Under the pieces are notes generated by a model, which was not told the origin of the DNA, did not search any database, and saw only the letters and a list, made by a program, of their open reading frames with translations. Of a stretch of 64,000 nucleotides of DNA, positions 36,373 to 49,592 are shown in pieces (positions within the stretch are counted from its first letter, which is position 1; each line of letters begins with the position of its first letter). The stretch spans positions 182,568 to 246,567 of the forward strand of contig JARCOQ010000101.1 in the NCBI GenBank assembly GCA_029207755.1. The letters run 5' to 3'. Position numbers and translations under genes: made by a program. Source of the DNA: Chamaea fasciata. Lineage: Eukaryota; Chordata; Aves; Passeriformes; Sylviidae.

Positions 36373-39300
36373 CTGGCTTCCCATGGAGGAACAATTGCCA
36401 TCTGCAAACTGACATCAGGCACCTGGGCAGCTGACTTTACTTACCCCTGGAAACAGGCCATCATTTGTGCCCAACTCCCTCTGCCGGGCACCTGGCCTCG
36501 GCCACCTACAATCCCGAACGGAACAGGATTTCTTCGCGATGCAAGCTGCCACAAACTGGAAGACTTGCTTCCCTTGGAGGGCCAAAGGCCTCATACAAAC
36601 TGACATCAGGCACCTGGGCAGCTGACTTTACTTACCCCTGGAAACAGGCTATCATTTGTGCCCAACTCCCTCTGCCGGGCACCTGGCCTCGGCCACCTGC
36701 AATCCCGAATGGAACAGGATTTCTTCCAGATGCAAGCTGCCACAAACTGGAAGACTAGATTCCCTTGAAGGTCCAAAGGCCTGCAACAAACTGACATCAG
36801 GCACCTGGGCAGCTGACTTTACTTACCCCTGGAAACAGGCCATCATTTGTGCCCAAGTCCCTCTGCCGGGCACCAGGCCTCGGCCACCTACAATCCCGAA
36901 CGGAACAGGATTTCTTCCAGATGCAAGATGCCACAAGCTGGAAGCCTGGCTTCCCATGGAGGAACAATTGCCATCTTCAAACTGACATCAGGCACCTGGG
37001 CAGCTGACTTTACTTACCCCTGGAAACAGGCCATCCTTTGTGCCCAACTCCCTCTGCCGGGCACCTGGCCTCGGCCACCTACAATCGCAAACGAAACAGG
37101 ATTTCTTCCAGATGCAAGCTGCCACAAACTGGAAGACTACCTTCCCATGGAGGGCCAAAGGCCTCCTACAAACTGACATCAGGCACCTGGGCAGCTGAAT
37201 TTACTTACCCCTGGAAACAGGCCATCATTTGTGCCCAAGTCCCTCTGCCGGGCACCAGGCCTCGGCCACCTACAATCCCAAACGGAACAGGATTTCTTCC
37301 AGATGCAAGCTGCCACAAGCTGGAAGCCTGGCTTCCCTTGGAGGGCCAAAGGCCTCCTACAAACTGACATCAGGCACCTGGGCAGCTGACTTTACTTACG
37401 CCTGGAAACTGGCCATCATTTGTGCCCAACTCCCTCCGCCAGGCACCTAGCCTCGGCCACCTACAATCCCGAACGGAACAGGATTTCTTCCAGATGCAAG
37501 CTGCCACAAGCTGGAAGCCTGGCTTCCCATGGAGGAACAATTGCCATCTGCAAACTGACATCAGGCACCTGGGCAGCTGACTTTACTTACCCCTGGAAAC
37601 AGGCCATCGTTTGTGCCCAACTCCCTCTGCCAGGCACCTGGCCTCGGCCACCTACAATCGCAAACGAAACAGGATTTCTTCCAGATGCATGCTGTCACAA
37701 ACTGGAAGACTACCTTCCCATGGAGGGCCAAAAGCCTCCTACAAACTGACATCAGCCACCTGGGCAGCTGACTTTACTTACCCCTGGAAACAGGCCATCC
37801 TTTCTGCCCAACTCCCTCTGCCGGGCACCTGGCCTCGGCCACCTACAATCCCGAACGGAACAGGATTTCTTCCAGATGCAAGCTCTCTTGAACTAGAAGA
37901 CTACCTTCCCTTAGCGGGCCAAAGGCCTCCTACAAACTGACATCAGGCACCTGGGCAGCTGACTTTACTTACCCCTGGAAACAGGCCATCATTTGTGCCC
38001 AACTCCCTCTGCCGGGCACCAGGCCTCGGCCACCTACAATCCCAAACGGAACAGGATTTCTTCCAGATGTAAGCTGCCACAAACTGGAAGACTTGCTTCC
38101 CTTGGAGGGCCAAAGGCCTCCGACAAACTGACACCAGGCACCTGGGCAGCTGACTTTACTTACCCCTGGAAACAGGCCATCCTTTGTTCCCAACTCCCTC
38201 AGCCGGGCACCAGGCCTCGAGCACCAACGATCCCAAACGGAACAGGATTTCTTCAAGATGCAAGCTGCCACAAGCTGGAAGCCTGGCTTCCCATGGAGGA
38301 ACAATTGCCATCTGTAAACTGACATCAGGCACCTGGGCAGCTGACTTTACTTACCCCTGGAAACAGGCCATCATTTGTGCCCAAGTCCCTCTGCCGGGCA
38401 CCAGGCCTCGGCCACCTACAATCCCGAACGGAACAGGATTTCTTCCAGATGCAAGCTGCCACAAGCTGGAAGCCTGGCTTCCCATGGAGGGCCAAAGGCC
38501 TCCTACAAACTGACATCAGGCACCTGGGCAGCTGACTTTACTTACCCCTGGAAACAGTCCATCATTTGTGCCCAACTCCCTCTGCCGGGCACCTAGCCTC
38601 GGCCACCTACAATCCCGAACGGAACAGGATTTCTTTCAGATGCAAGCTGCCACAAGCTGGAAGCCTGGCTTCCCATGGAGGAACAATTGCCATCTGCAAA
38701 CTGACATCAGGCACCTGGGCAGCTGACTTTACTTACCCCTGGAAACAGGCCATCCTTTGTGCCCAACTCCCTCTGCCGGGCACCTGGCCTCGGCCACCTA
38801 CAATCCAGAACGGAACAGGATTTCTTCCAGATGCAAGCTGCCACAAGCTGGAAGCCTGGCTTCCCTTGGAGGGCCAAAGGCCTCCTACAAACTGACACCA
38901 GGCACCTGGGCAGCTGACTTTACTAACCCCTGGAAACAGTCCATCATTTGTGCCCAACTCCCTCTGCCGGGCACCTGGCCTCGGCCACCTACAATCCCGA
39001 ATGGAACAGGATTTCTACCAGATGCAAGCTGCCACAAACTGGAAGACTAGTTTCCCTAGAAGGGCCAAAGGCCTCCTACAAACTGACATCAGGCACCTGG
39101 GCAGCTGACTTTACTTACCCCTGGAAACAGGCCATTCTTTGTTCCCAACTCCCTTAGCCAGGCACCAGGCCTCGGCCACCTACGATCCCAAACGGAACAG
39201 GATTTCTTCAAGATGCAAGCTGCCACAAGCCGGAAGCCTGGCTGCTCTTGGAGGGCCAAAGGCCTCCTACAAACTGACATCAGGCACCTGGGCAGCTGAC

Positions 39301-40502
39301 TTTACTTACCCCTGGAAACAGGCCATCATTTGTGCCCAACTCCCTCTGCCGGGCACGTGGCCTTGGTTACCTGCAATCCCGATCGTATCAGGATTTCTTC
39401 CAGATGCAAGCTGCCACAAACTGGAAGACTAGTTTCCCTTGAAGGGCCAAAGGCCTCCTACAAACTGACATCAGGCACCTGGGCAGTTGACTTTACTTAC
39501 CCCTGGAAACAGGCCATCCTTTGTGCCCAAGTCCCTCTGCCGGGCACCAGGCCTCGGCCACCTACAATCCCAAACGGAACAGGATTTCTCCCAGATGCAA
39601 GCTGCCACAAGCTGGAAGCCTGGCTTCCCATGGAGGGCCAAAGGCCTCCTACAAACTGACATCAGGCACCTGGGCAGGTGACTTTACTTACACCTGGAAG
39701 CAGGCCATCATTTGTGCCCAACTCCCTCTGCCGGGCACCTAGCCTCGGCCACCTACAATCCCGAACGGAACAGGATTTCTTCCAGATGCAAGCTGCCACA
39801 AGCTGGAAGCCTGGCTTCCCATGGAGGAACAATTGCCATCTGCAAACTGACATCAGGCACCTGGGCAGCTGACTTTACTTACCCCTGGAAACAGGCCATC
39901 ATTTCTGCCCAACTCCCTCTGCCGGGCACCTGGCCTCGGCCACCTACAATCCAGAACGGAACAGGATTTCTTCCAGATGCAAGCTGCCACAAACTGGAAG
40001 ACTACCTTCCCTTAAAGGGCCAAAGGCCTGCTACAAACTGACATCAGGCACCTGGGCAGGTGACTTTACTTACCCCTGGAAACAGGCCATCCTTTGTTCC
40101 CAACTCCCTTAGCCAGGCACCAGGCCTCGGCCTCCAACGATCCCAAATGGAACAGGATTTCTTCCAGATGCAAGCTGCCACAAGCCGGAAGCCTGGCTGC
40201 TCTTGGAGGGCCAAAGGCCTCCTACAAACTGACATCAGGCACCTGGGCAGCTGACTTTACTTACCCCTGGAAACAGGCCATCATTTGTGCCCAACTCCCT
40301 CTGCCGGGCACGTGGCCTTGGCCACCTGCAATCCCGAATGGATCAGGATTTCTTCCAGATGCAAGCTGCCACAAACTGGAAGACTAGTTTCCCTTGAAGG
40401 GCCAAAGGCCTCCTACAAACTGACATCAGGCACCTGGGCAGCTGACTTTACTTACCCCTGGAAACAGGCCATCATTTGTGCCCAACTCCCTCTGCCGGGC
40501 AC
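36373..40502 (+). repeat. 24-monomer higher-order unit, copy 2 (4130 bp)
   Basis: Second copy of 31788-35917. Part of it (37582-40502) occurs again at 43502-46422, and 38507-41518 again at 52258-55269, so this monomer order is one of the most amplified in the right domain. Confidence 0.9.
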
Positions 40503-41518
40503 CAGGCCTTGGCCACCTACAATCCCAAACGGAACAGGATTTCTTCCAGATGCAAGCTGCCACAAGCTGGAAGCCTGGCTTCCCATGGAGGGCCAAAGGC
40601 CTCCTACAAACTGACATCAGGCACCTGGGCAGCTGACTTTACTTACCCCTGGAAACAGTCCATCATTTGTGCCCAACTCACTCTGCCGGGCCCCTAGCCT
40701 CGGCCACCTACAATCCCAAACGGAACAGGATTTCTTCCAGATGCAAGCTGCCACAAGCTGGAAGCCTGGCTTCCCATGGAGGAACAATTGCCATCTGCAA
40801 ACTGACATCAGGCACCAGGGCAGCTGACTTTACTTACCCCTGGAAACAGGCCATCATTTGTGCCCAACTCCCTCTGCCGGGCACCTGGCCTCGGCCACCT
40901 ACAATCCCGAACGGAACAGCATTTCTTCGCGATGCAAGCTGCCACAAACTGGAAGACTTGCTTCCCTTGGAGGGCCAAAGGCCTCCTACAAACTGACATC
41001 AGGCACCTGGGCAGCTGACTTTACTTACCCCTGGAAACAGGCCATCCTTTGTTCCCAACTCCCTTAGCGAGGCACCAGGCCTCGGCCACCTACGATCCCA
41101 AACGGAACAGGATTTTTCAAGATGCAAGCTGCCACAAGCCGGAAGCCTGGCTGCTCTTGGACGGCCAAAGGCCTCCTAAAAACTGACATCAGGCACCTGG
41201 GCAGCTGACTTTACTTACCCCTGGAAACAGGCCATCATTTGTGCCCAACTCCCTCTGCCGGGCACGTGGCCTTGGCTACCTGCAATCCCGATCGGATCAG
41301 GATTTCTTCCAGATGCAAGCTGCCACAAACTGGAAGACTAGTTTCCCTTGAAGGGCCAAAGGCCTCCTACAAACTGACATCAGGCACCTGGGCAGTTGAC
41401 TTTACTTACCCCTGGAAACAGGCCATCATTTGTGCCCAACTCCCTCTGCCGGGCACCAGGCCTCGGCCACCTACAATCCCAAACGGAACAGGATTTCTTC
41501 CAGATGCAAGCTGCCACA
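38507..41518 (+). repeat. Higher-order block J, copy 1 (about 3.0 kb)
   Basis: Matches 52258-55269 at offset 13751 bp (72 monomers less one base). Both copies share the one-base deletion GGATTTTTCAAG (near 41111 and 54862), GGCCCCTAGCC and CTTAGCGAGG. The match ends where CACAAGCTGG meets CACATGCTGG. Confidence 0.87.
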
Positions 41519-41593
41519 AGCTGGAAGCCTGGCTTCCCATGGAGGGCCAAAGGCCTCCTACAAACTGACATCAGGCACCTGGGCAGCTGACTA

Positions 41594-43528
41594 TACTTAC
41601 CCCTCGAAACAGGCCATCCTTTGTGCACAACTCCCTCTGCCGGCCACCTGGTCTCGGCCACCTACAATCCCAAACGGAACAGGATTTCTTCCAGATGCAA
41701 GCTGCCACAAACTGGAAGACTACCTTCCCTTAGCGGGCCAACGGCCTGCTACAAACTGACATCAGGCACCTGGGCAACTGACTTTACATGCCCCTGGAAA
41801 CAGGCCATCCTTTGTGCCCAACTCCCTCTGCCGGGCACCCGGCTCCGTGCACCTACAATCCCGAACGGAACAGGATTTCTTCCAGATGCAAGCTGCCACA
41901 AGCTGGAAGCCTGGCTTCCCATGGAGGGCCAAAGGCCTCCTAAAAACTGACATCAGGCACCTGGGCAGCTGACTTTACTTACCCCTGGAAACAGGCCATC
42001 ATTTGTGCCCAACTCCCTCTGCCGGGCACCTGGCCTCGGCCACCTACAATCCCGAACGGAACAGGATTTCTTCGCGATGCAAGCTGCCAAAAGCTGGAAG
42101 ACTTGCTTCCCTTGGAGGGCCAAAGGCCTCCTACAAACTGACATCAGGCACCTGGGCAGCTGACTTTACTTACCCCTGGAAACAGGCCATCCTTTGTGCC
42201 CAACTCCCTTAGCCGGGCACCAGGCCTCGGCCACTTACGATCCCAAACGGAACAGGATTTCTTCCAGATGCAAGCTGCCACAAGCTGGAAGCCTGGCTTC
42301 CCATGGAGGAACAATTGCCATCTGCAAACTGACATCAGGCACCTGGGCAGCTGACTTTACTTACCCCTGGAAACAGGCCATCATTTGTGCCCAGCTCCCT
42401 CTGCCGGGCACCTGGCCTCGGCCACCTACGATCCCAAACAGAACAGGATTTCTTCAAGATGCAAGCTACCACAAACTGGAAGACTAGCTTCCCATGGAGG
42501 ACCAAAGGCCTCCTACAAACTGACATCAGGCACCTGGGCAGCTGACTTTACTTACCCCTGGAAACAGGCCATCCTTTGTGCCCAACTCCCTCTGCCGGGC
42601 ACCTGGTCTCGGCCACCTACAATCCCAAACGGAACAGGATTTCTTCGCGATGCAAGCTGCCACAAACTGGAAGACTTGCTTCACTTGGAGGGCCAAAGGC
42701 CTCCTACAAACTGACACCAGGCACCTGGGCAGCTGACTTTACTTACCCCTGGAAACAGGCCATCCTTTGTGCCCAAGTCCCTCTGCCGGGCACCTGGCCT
42801 CGGCCACCTACAATCCCGAACGGAACAGGATTTCTTCCAGATGCAAGCTGCCACAAACTGTAGGACTAGCTTCCCTTAGAGGGCCAAAGGCCTGCTACAA
42901 ACTGACATCAGGCACCTGGGCAGCTGACTTTACTTACCCCTGGAAACAGGCCATCCTTTGTGCCCAACTCCCTCTGCCGGGCACCTGGCCTCGGCCACCT
43001 AGAATTGGAAACGGAACAGTATTTCTTCCAGATGCAAGCTGCCACAAGCTAGAAGCCTGGCTTCCCATGGAGGAACAATTGCCATCTGCAAACTGACATC
43101 AGGCACCTGGGCAGCTGACTTTACTTATCCCTGGAAACAGGCCATCCTTTGTGCCCAACTCCCTCTGCCGGGCACCCGGCTCCGTGCACCTACAATCTTG
43201 AACGGAACAGGATTTCTTCCAGATGCAAGCTGCCACAAGCAGGAAGCCTGGCTTCGCATGGAGGGCCAAAGGCCTCCTACAAACTGCCATCAGGCACCTG
43301 GGCAGCTGACTTTACTTACCCCTAAAAACAGGCCATCCTTTGTTCCCAACTCCCTCTGCCGGGCTCCCAGCTTCAGCCACCTACAATCTTGAATGGAACA
43401 GGATTTTTTCCAGATGCAAGATGCCTTGAACAGGAAGACTAGCATCACTTGGGGAGCCATAGGCCTTCAACAAACTGACATCAGGCACCTGGGCAGCTGA
43501 ATTTACTTACCCCTGGAAACAGGCCATC
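41594..43528 (+). repeat. Diverged-monomer block K, copy 1
   Basis: Matches 48661-50595 at offset 7067 bp, exactly 37 monomers. It is rich in rare variants: CCCCTCGAAACAGG, GTGCACAACTCC, CCGGCCACCTGGTC, CACCCGGCTCCGTGCACC, CTTCGCGATG, GCCAAAAGCTGG, CAAACTGTAGG, CTAGAATTGG and CTCCCAGCTTCAGCC. It ends with the most diverged unit. Confidence 0.88.
43291..43481 (+). repeat. Most diverged monomer type, copy 1
   Basis: Full 191-bp unit with clustered changes: CCCCTAAAAACAGG, CGGGCTCCCAGCTTCAGCC, AATCTTGAATGG, GGATTTTTTCC, GATGCCTTGAACAGG and CACTTGGGGAGCCATAGG. Copies lie at 50358-50548 and 58762-58952. Related but distinct units lie at 51504-51694 and 59908-60098. Length and phase are preserved, so these are old members of the same family, not insertions. 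Confidence 0.85.
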
Positions 43529-46422
43529 GTTTGTGCCCAACTCCCTCTGCCAGGCACCTGGCCTCGGCCACCTACAATCGCAAACGAAACAGGATTTCTT
43601 CCAGATGCATGCTGTCACAAACTGGAAGACTACCTTCCCATGGAGGGCCAAAAGCCTCCTACAAACTGACATCAGCCACCTGGGCAGCTGACTTTACTTA
43701 CCCCTGGAAACAGGCCATCCTTTCTGCCCAACTCCCTCTGCCGGGCACCTGGCCTCGGCCACCTACAATCCCGAACGGAACAGGATTTCTTCCAGATTCA
43801 AGCTCTCTTGAACTAGAAGACTACCTTCCCTTAGCGGGCCAAAGGCCTCCTACAAACTGACATCAGGCACCTGGGCAGCTGACTTTACTTACCCCTGGAA
43901 ACAGGCCATCATTTGTGCCCAACTCCCTCTGCCGGGCACCAGGCCTCGGCCACCTACAATCCCAAACGGAACAGGATTTCTTCCAGATGTAAGCTGCCAC
44001 AAACTGGAAGACTTGCTTCCCTTGGAGGGCCAAAGGCCTCCGACAAACTGACACCAGGCACCTGGGCAGCTGACTTTACTTACCCCTGGAAACAGGCCAT
44101 CCTTTGTTCCCAACTCCCTCAGCCGGGCACCAGGCCTCGACCACCAACGATCCCAAACGGAACAGGATTTCTTCAAGATGCAAGCTGCCACAAGCTGGAA
44201 GCCTGGCTTCCCATGGAGGAACAATTGCCATCTGTAAACTGACATCAGGCACCTGGGCAGCTGACTTTACTTACCCCTGGAAACAGGCCATCATTTGTGC
44301 CCAAGTCCCTCTGCCGGGCACCAGGCCTCGGCCACCTACAATCCCGAACGGAACAGGATTTCTTCCAGATGCAAGCTGCCACAAGCTGGAAGCCTGGCTT
44401 CCCATGGAGGGCCAAAGGCCTCCTACAAACTGACATCAGGCACCTGGGCAGCTGACTTTACTTACCCCTGGAAACAGTCCATCATTTGTGCCCAACTCCC
44501 TCTGCCGGGCACCTAGCCTCGGCCACCTACAATCCCGAACGGAACAGGATTTCTTTCAGATGCAAGCTGCCACAAGCTGGAAGCCTGGCTTCCCATGGAG
44601 GAACAATTGCCATCTGCAAACTGACATCAGGCACCTGGGCAGCTGACTTTACTTACCCCTGGAAACAGGCCATCCTTTGTGCCCAACTCCCTCTGCCGGG
44701 CACCTGGCCTCGGCCACCTACAATCCAGAACGGAACAGGATTTCTTCCAGATGCAAGCTGCCACAAGCTGGAAGCCTGGCTTCCCTTGGAGGGCCAAAGG
44801 CCTCCTACAAACTGACACCAGGCACCTGGGCAGCTGACTTTACTTACCCCTGGAAACAGTCCATCATTTGTGCCCAACTCCCTCTGCCGGGCACCTGGCC
44901 TCGGCCACCTACAATCCCGAATGGAACAGGATTTCTACCAGATGCAAGCTGCCACAAACTGGAAGACTAGTTTCCCTAGAAGGGCCAAAGGCCTCCTACA
45001 AACTGACATCAGGCACCTGGGCAGCTGACTTTACTTACCCCTGGAAACAGGCCATTCTTTGTTCCCAACTCCCTTAGCCAGGCACCAGGCCTCGGACACC
45101 TACGATCCCAAACGGAACAGGATTTCTTCAAGATGCAAGCTGCCACAAGCCGGAAGCCTGGCTGCTCTTGGAGGGCCAAAGGCCTCCTACAAACTGACAT
45201 CAGGCACCTGGGCAGCTGACTTTACTTACCCCTGGAAACAGGCCATCATTTGTGCCCAACTCCCTCTGCCGGGAACGTGGCCTTGGTTACCTGCAATCCC
45301 GATCGTATCAGGATTTCTTCCAGATGCAAGCTGCCACAAACTGGAAGACTAGTTTCCCTTGAAGGGCCAAAGGCCTCCTACAAACTGACATCAGGCACCT
45401 GGGCAGTTGACTTTACTTACCCCTGGAAACAGGCCATCCTTTGTGCCCAAGTCCCTCTGCCGGGCACCAGGCCTCGGCCACCTACAATCCCAAACGGAAC
45501 AGGATTTCTCCCAGATGCAAGCTGCCACAAGCTGGAAGCCTGGCTTCCCATGGAGGGCCAAAGGCCTCCTACAAACTGACATCAGGCACCTGGGCAGGTG
45601 ACTTTACTTACACCTGGAAGCAGGCCATCATTTGTGCCCAACTCCCTCTGCCGGGCACCTAGCCTCGGCCACCTACAATCCCGAACGGAACAGGATTTCT
45701 TCCAGATGCAAGCTGCCACAAGCTGGAAGCCTGGCTTCCCATGGAGGAACAATTGCCATCTGCAAACTGACATCAGGCACCTGGGCAGCTGACTTTACTT
45801 ACCCCTGGAAACAGGCCATCATTTCTGCCCAACTCCCTCTGCCGGGCACCTGGCCTCGGCCACCTACAATCCAGAACGGAACAGGATTTCTTCCAGATGC
45901 AAGCTGCCACAAACTGGAAGACTACCTTCCCTTAAAGGGCCAAAGGCCTGCTACAAACTGACATCAGGCACCTGGGCAGGTGACTTTACTTACCCCTGGA
46001 AACAGGCCATCCTTTGTTCCCAACTCCCTTAGCCAGGCACCAGGCCTCGGCCTCCAACGATCCCAAATGGAACAGGATTTCTTCCAGATGCAAGCTGCCA
46101 CAAGCCGGAAGCCTGGCTGCTCTTGGAGGGCCAAAGGCCTCCTACAAACTGACATCAGGCACCTGGGCAGCTGACTTTACTTACCCCTGGAAACAGGCCA
46201 TCATTTGTGCCCAACTCCCTCTGCCGGGCACGTGGCCTTGGCCACCTGCAATCCCGAATGGATCAGGATTTCTTCCAGATGCAAGCTGCCACGAACTGGA
46301 AGACTAGTTTCCCTTGAAGGGCCAAAGGCCTCCTACAAACTGACATCAGGCACCTGGGCAGCTGACTTTACTTACCCCTGGAAACAGGCCATCATTTGTG
46401 CCCAACTCCCTCTGCCGGGCAC
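43502..46422 (+). repeat. Third copy of the 24-monomer order (partial, 2921 bp)
   Basis: Matches 37582-40502 at offset 5920 bp (31 monomers less one base). Its left edge abuts the most diverged monomer of the window (43291-43481): the first matching base is T43502, after GCTGAA in place of GCTGAC. Confidence 0.88.
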
Positions 46423-49400
46423 GTGGCCTTGGCTACCTGCAATCCCGATCGGATCAGGATTTCTTCCAGATGCAAGCTGCCACAAACTGGAAGACTAGTT
46501 TCCCTTGAAGGGCCAAAGGCCTCCTACAAACTGACATCAGGCACCTGGGCAGTTGACTTTACTTACCCCTGGAAACAGGCCATCATTTGTGCCCAACTCC
46601 CTCTGCCGGGCACCAGGCCTCGGCCACCTACAATCCCAAACGGAACAGGATTTCTTCCAGATGCAAGCTGCCACATGCTGGAAGCCTGGCTTCCCTTGGA
46701 GGGCCAAAGGCCTCCTACAAACTGACATCAGGCACCTGGGCAGCTGACTTTACTTACCCCTGGAAACAGGCCATCATTTGTGCCCAACTCCCTCTGCCGG
46801 GCACCTAGCCTCGGCCACCTACAATCCTGAACGGAACAGGATTTCTTCCAGATGCAAGCTGCCACAAGCTGGAAGCCTGGCTTCCCATGGAGGAACAATT
46901 GCCATCTGCCAACTGACATCAGGCACCTGGGCAGCTGACTTTACTTACCCCTGGAAACAGGCCATCATTTGTGCCCAACTCCCTCAGCCGGGCGCCTGGC
47001 CTCGGCCACCTACAATCCAGAACGGAACAGGATTTCTTCCAGATGCAAGCTGCCACAAACTGGAAGACTTGCTTCCCTTGGAGGGCCAAAGTCCTCCTAC
47101 AAACTGACATCAGGCACCTGGGCAGCTGACTTTACTTACCCCTGGAAACAGGCCATCCTTTGTTCCCAACTCCCTTAGCCAGGCACCAGGCCTCGGCCAC
47201 CTACGATCCCAAACGGAACAGGATTTCTTCAAGATGCAAGCTGCCACAAGCCGGAAGCCTGGCTGCTCTTGGACGGCCAAAGGCCTCCTAAAAACTGACA
47301 TCAGGCACCTGGGCAGCTGACTTTACTTACCCCTGGAAACAGGCCATCATTTGTGCCCAACTCCCTCTGACGGGCACGTGGCCTTGGCCACCTGCAATCC
47401 CGAATGGATCTGGATTTCTTCCAGATTCAAGCTGCCACAAACTGGAAGACTAGTTTCCCTTGAAGGGCCAAAGGCCTCCTACAAACTGACATCAGGCACC
47501 TGGGCAGCTGACTTTACTTACCCCTGGAAACAGGCCATCATTTGTGCCCACCTCCCTCTGCCGGGCACCTGGCCTCGGCCACCTACAATCCCAAACGGAA
47601 CAGGATTTCTTCCAGACACAAGCTGCCACAAGCTGGAAGCCTGGCTTCCCATGGAGAGCCAAAGGCCTCCTACAAACTGACATCAGGCACCTGGGCAGCT
47701 GACTTTACTTACCCCTGGAAACAGGCCATCATTTGTGCCCAACTCCCTCTGCAGGGCACCTAGCCTCGGCCACCTACAATCCCGAACGGAACAGGATTTC
47801 TTCCAGATGCAAGCTGCCACAAGCTGGAAGCCTGGCTTCCCATGGAGGAACAATTGCCATCTGCCAACTGACATCAGGCACCTGGGCAGCTGACTTTACT
47901 TACCCCTGGAAACAGGCCATCATTTGTGCCCAACTCCCTCTGCCGGGCGCCTGGCCTCGGCCACCTACAATCCAGAACGGAACAGGATTTCTTCGCGATG
48001 CAAGCTGCCACAAACTGGAAGACTTGCTTCCCTTGGAGGGCCAAAGTCCTCCTACAAACTGACATCAGGCACCTGGGCAGCTGACTTTACTTACCCCTGG
48101 AAACAGGCCATCCTTTGTTCCCAACTCCCTTAGCCAGGCACCAGGCCTCGGCCACCTACGATCCCAAACGGAACATGATTTCTTCAAGATTCAAGCTGCC
48201 ACAAGCCGGAAGCCTGGCTGCTCTTGGAGGGCCAAAGGCCTCCTACAAACTGACATCAGGCACCTGGGCAGCTGACTTTACTTACCCCTGGAAACAGGCC
48301 ATCATTTGTGCCCACCTCCCTCTGCCGGGCACCTGGCCTCGGCCACCTACAATGCCAAACGGAACAGGATTTCTTCCAGATGCAAGCTGCCACAAGCTGG
48401 AAGCCTGGCTTCCCATGGAGGGCCAAAGGCCTCCTACAAACTGACATCAGGCACCTGGGCAGCTGACTTTACTTACCCCTGGATACAGGCCATCATTTGT
48501 GCCCAACTCCCTCTGCCGGGCACCTGGCCTCGGCCACCTGCAATCCCGAATGTAACAGGATTTCTTCCAGATGCAAGCTGCCACAAACTGGAAGACTAGT
48601 TTCCCTTGAAGGGCCAAAGGCCTCCTACAAACTGACATCAGGCACCTGGGCAGCTGACTTTACTTACCCCTCGAAACAGGCCATCCTTTGTGCACAACTC
48701 CCTCTGCCGGCCACCTGGTCTCGGCCACCTACAATCCCAAACGGAACAGGATTTCTTCCAGATGCAAGCTGCCACAAACTGGAAGACTACCTTCCCTTAG
48801 CGGGCCAACGGCCTGCTACAAACTGACATCAGGCACCTGGGCAACTGACTTTACATGCCCCTGGAAACAGGCCATCCTTTGTGCCCAACTCCCTCTGCCG
48901 GGCACCCGGCTCCGTGCACCTACAATCCCGAACGGAACAGGATTTCTTCCAGATGCAAGCTGCCACAAGCTGGAAGCCTGGCTTCCCATGGAGGGCCAAA
49001 GGCCTCCTAAAAACTGACATCAGGCACCTGGGCAGCTGACTTTACTTACCCCTGGAAACAGGCCATCATTTGTGCCCAACTCCCTCTGCCGGGCACCTGG
49101 CCTCGGCCACCTACAATCCCGAACGGAACAGGATTTCTTCGCGATGCAAGCTGCCAAAAGCTGGAAGACTTGCTTCCCTTGGAGGGCCAAAGGCCTCCTA
49201 CAAACTGACATCAGGCACCTGGGCAGCTGACTTTACTTACCCCTGGAAACAGGCCATCCTTTGTGCCCAACTCCCTTAGCCGGGCACCAGGCCTCGGCCA
49301 CTTACGATCCCAAACGGAACAGGATTTCTTCCAGATGCAAGCTGCCACAAGCTGGAAGCCTGGCTTCCCATGGAGGAACAATTGCCATCTGCAAACTGAC

Positions 49401-49592
49401 ATCAGGCACCTGGGCAGCTGACTTTACTTACCCCTGGAAACAGACCATCATTTGTGCCCAGCTCCCTCTGCCGGGCACCTGGCCTCGGCCACCTACGGTC
49501 CCAAACAGAACAGGATTTCTTCAAGATGCAAGCTACCACAAACTGGAAGACTAGCTTCCCATGGAGGACCAAAGGCCTCCTACAAACTGACA
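46337..49592 (+). repeat. 45-monomer higher-order period, copy 1 (3256 bp matched)
   Basis: Matches 54931-58186 at offset 8594 bp (45 monomers less one base). Differences noticed include GGACGGCC near 47271 against GGAGGGCC, AACATGATT near 48174 against AACAGGATT, and GTGCACAAC against GCGCACAAC. The left domain has nearly the same offset, 8592 bp, in a different series of monomers. Confidence 0.9.
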
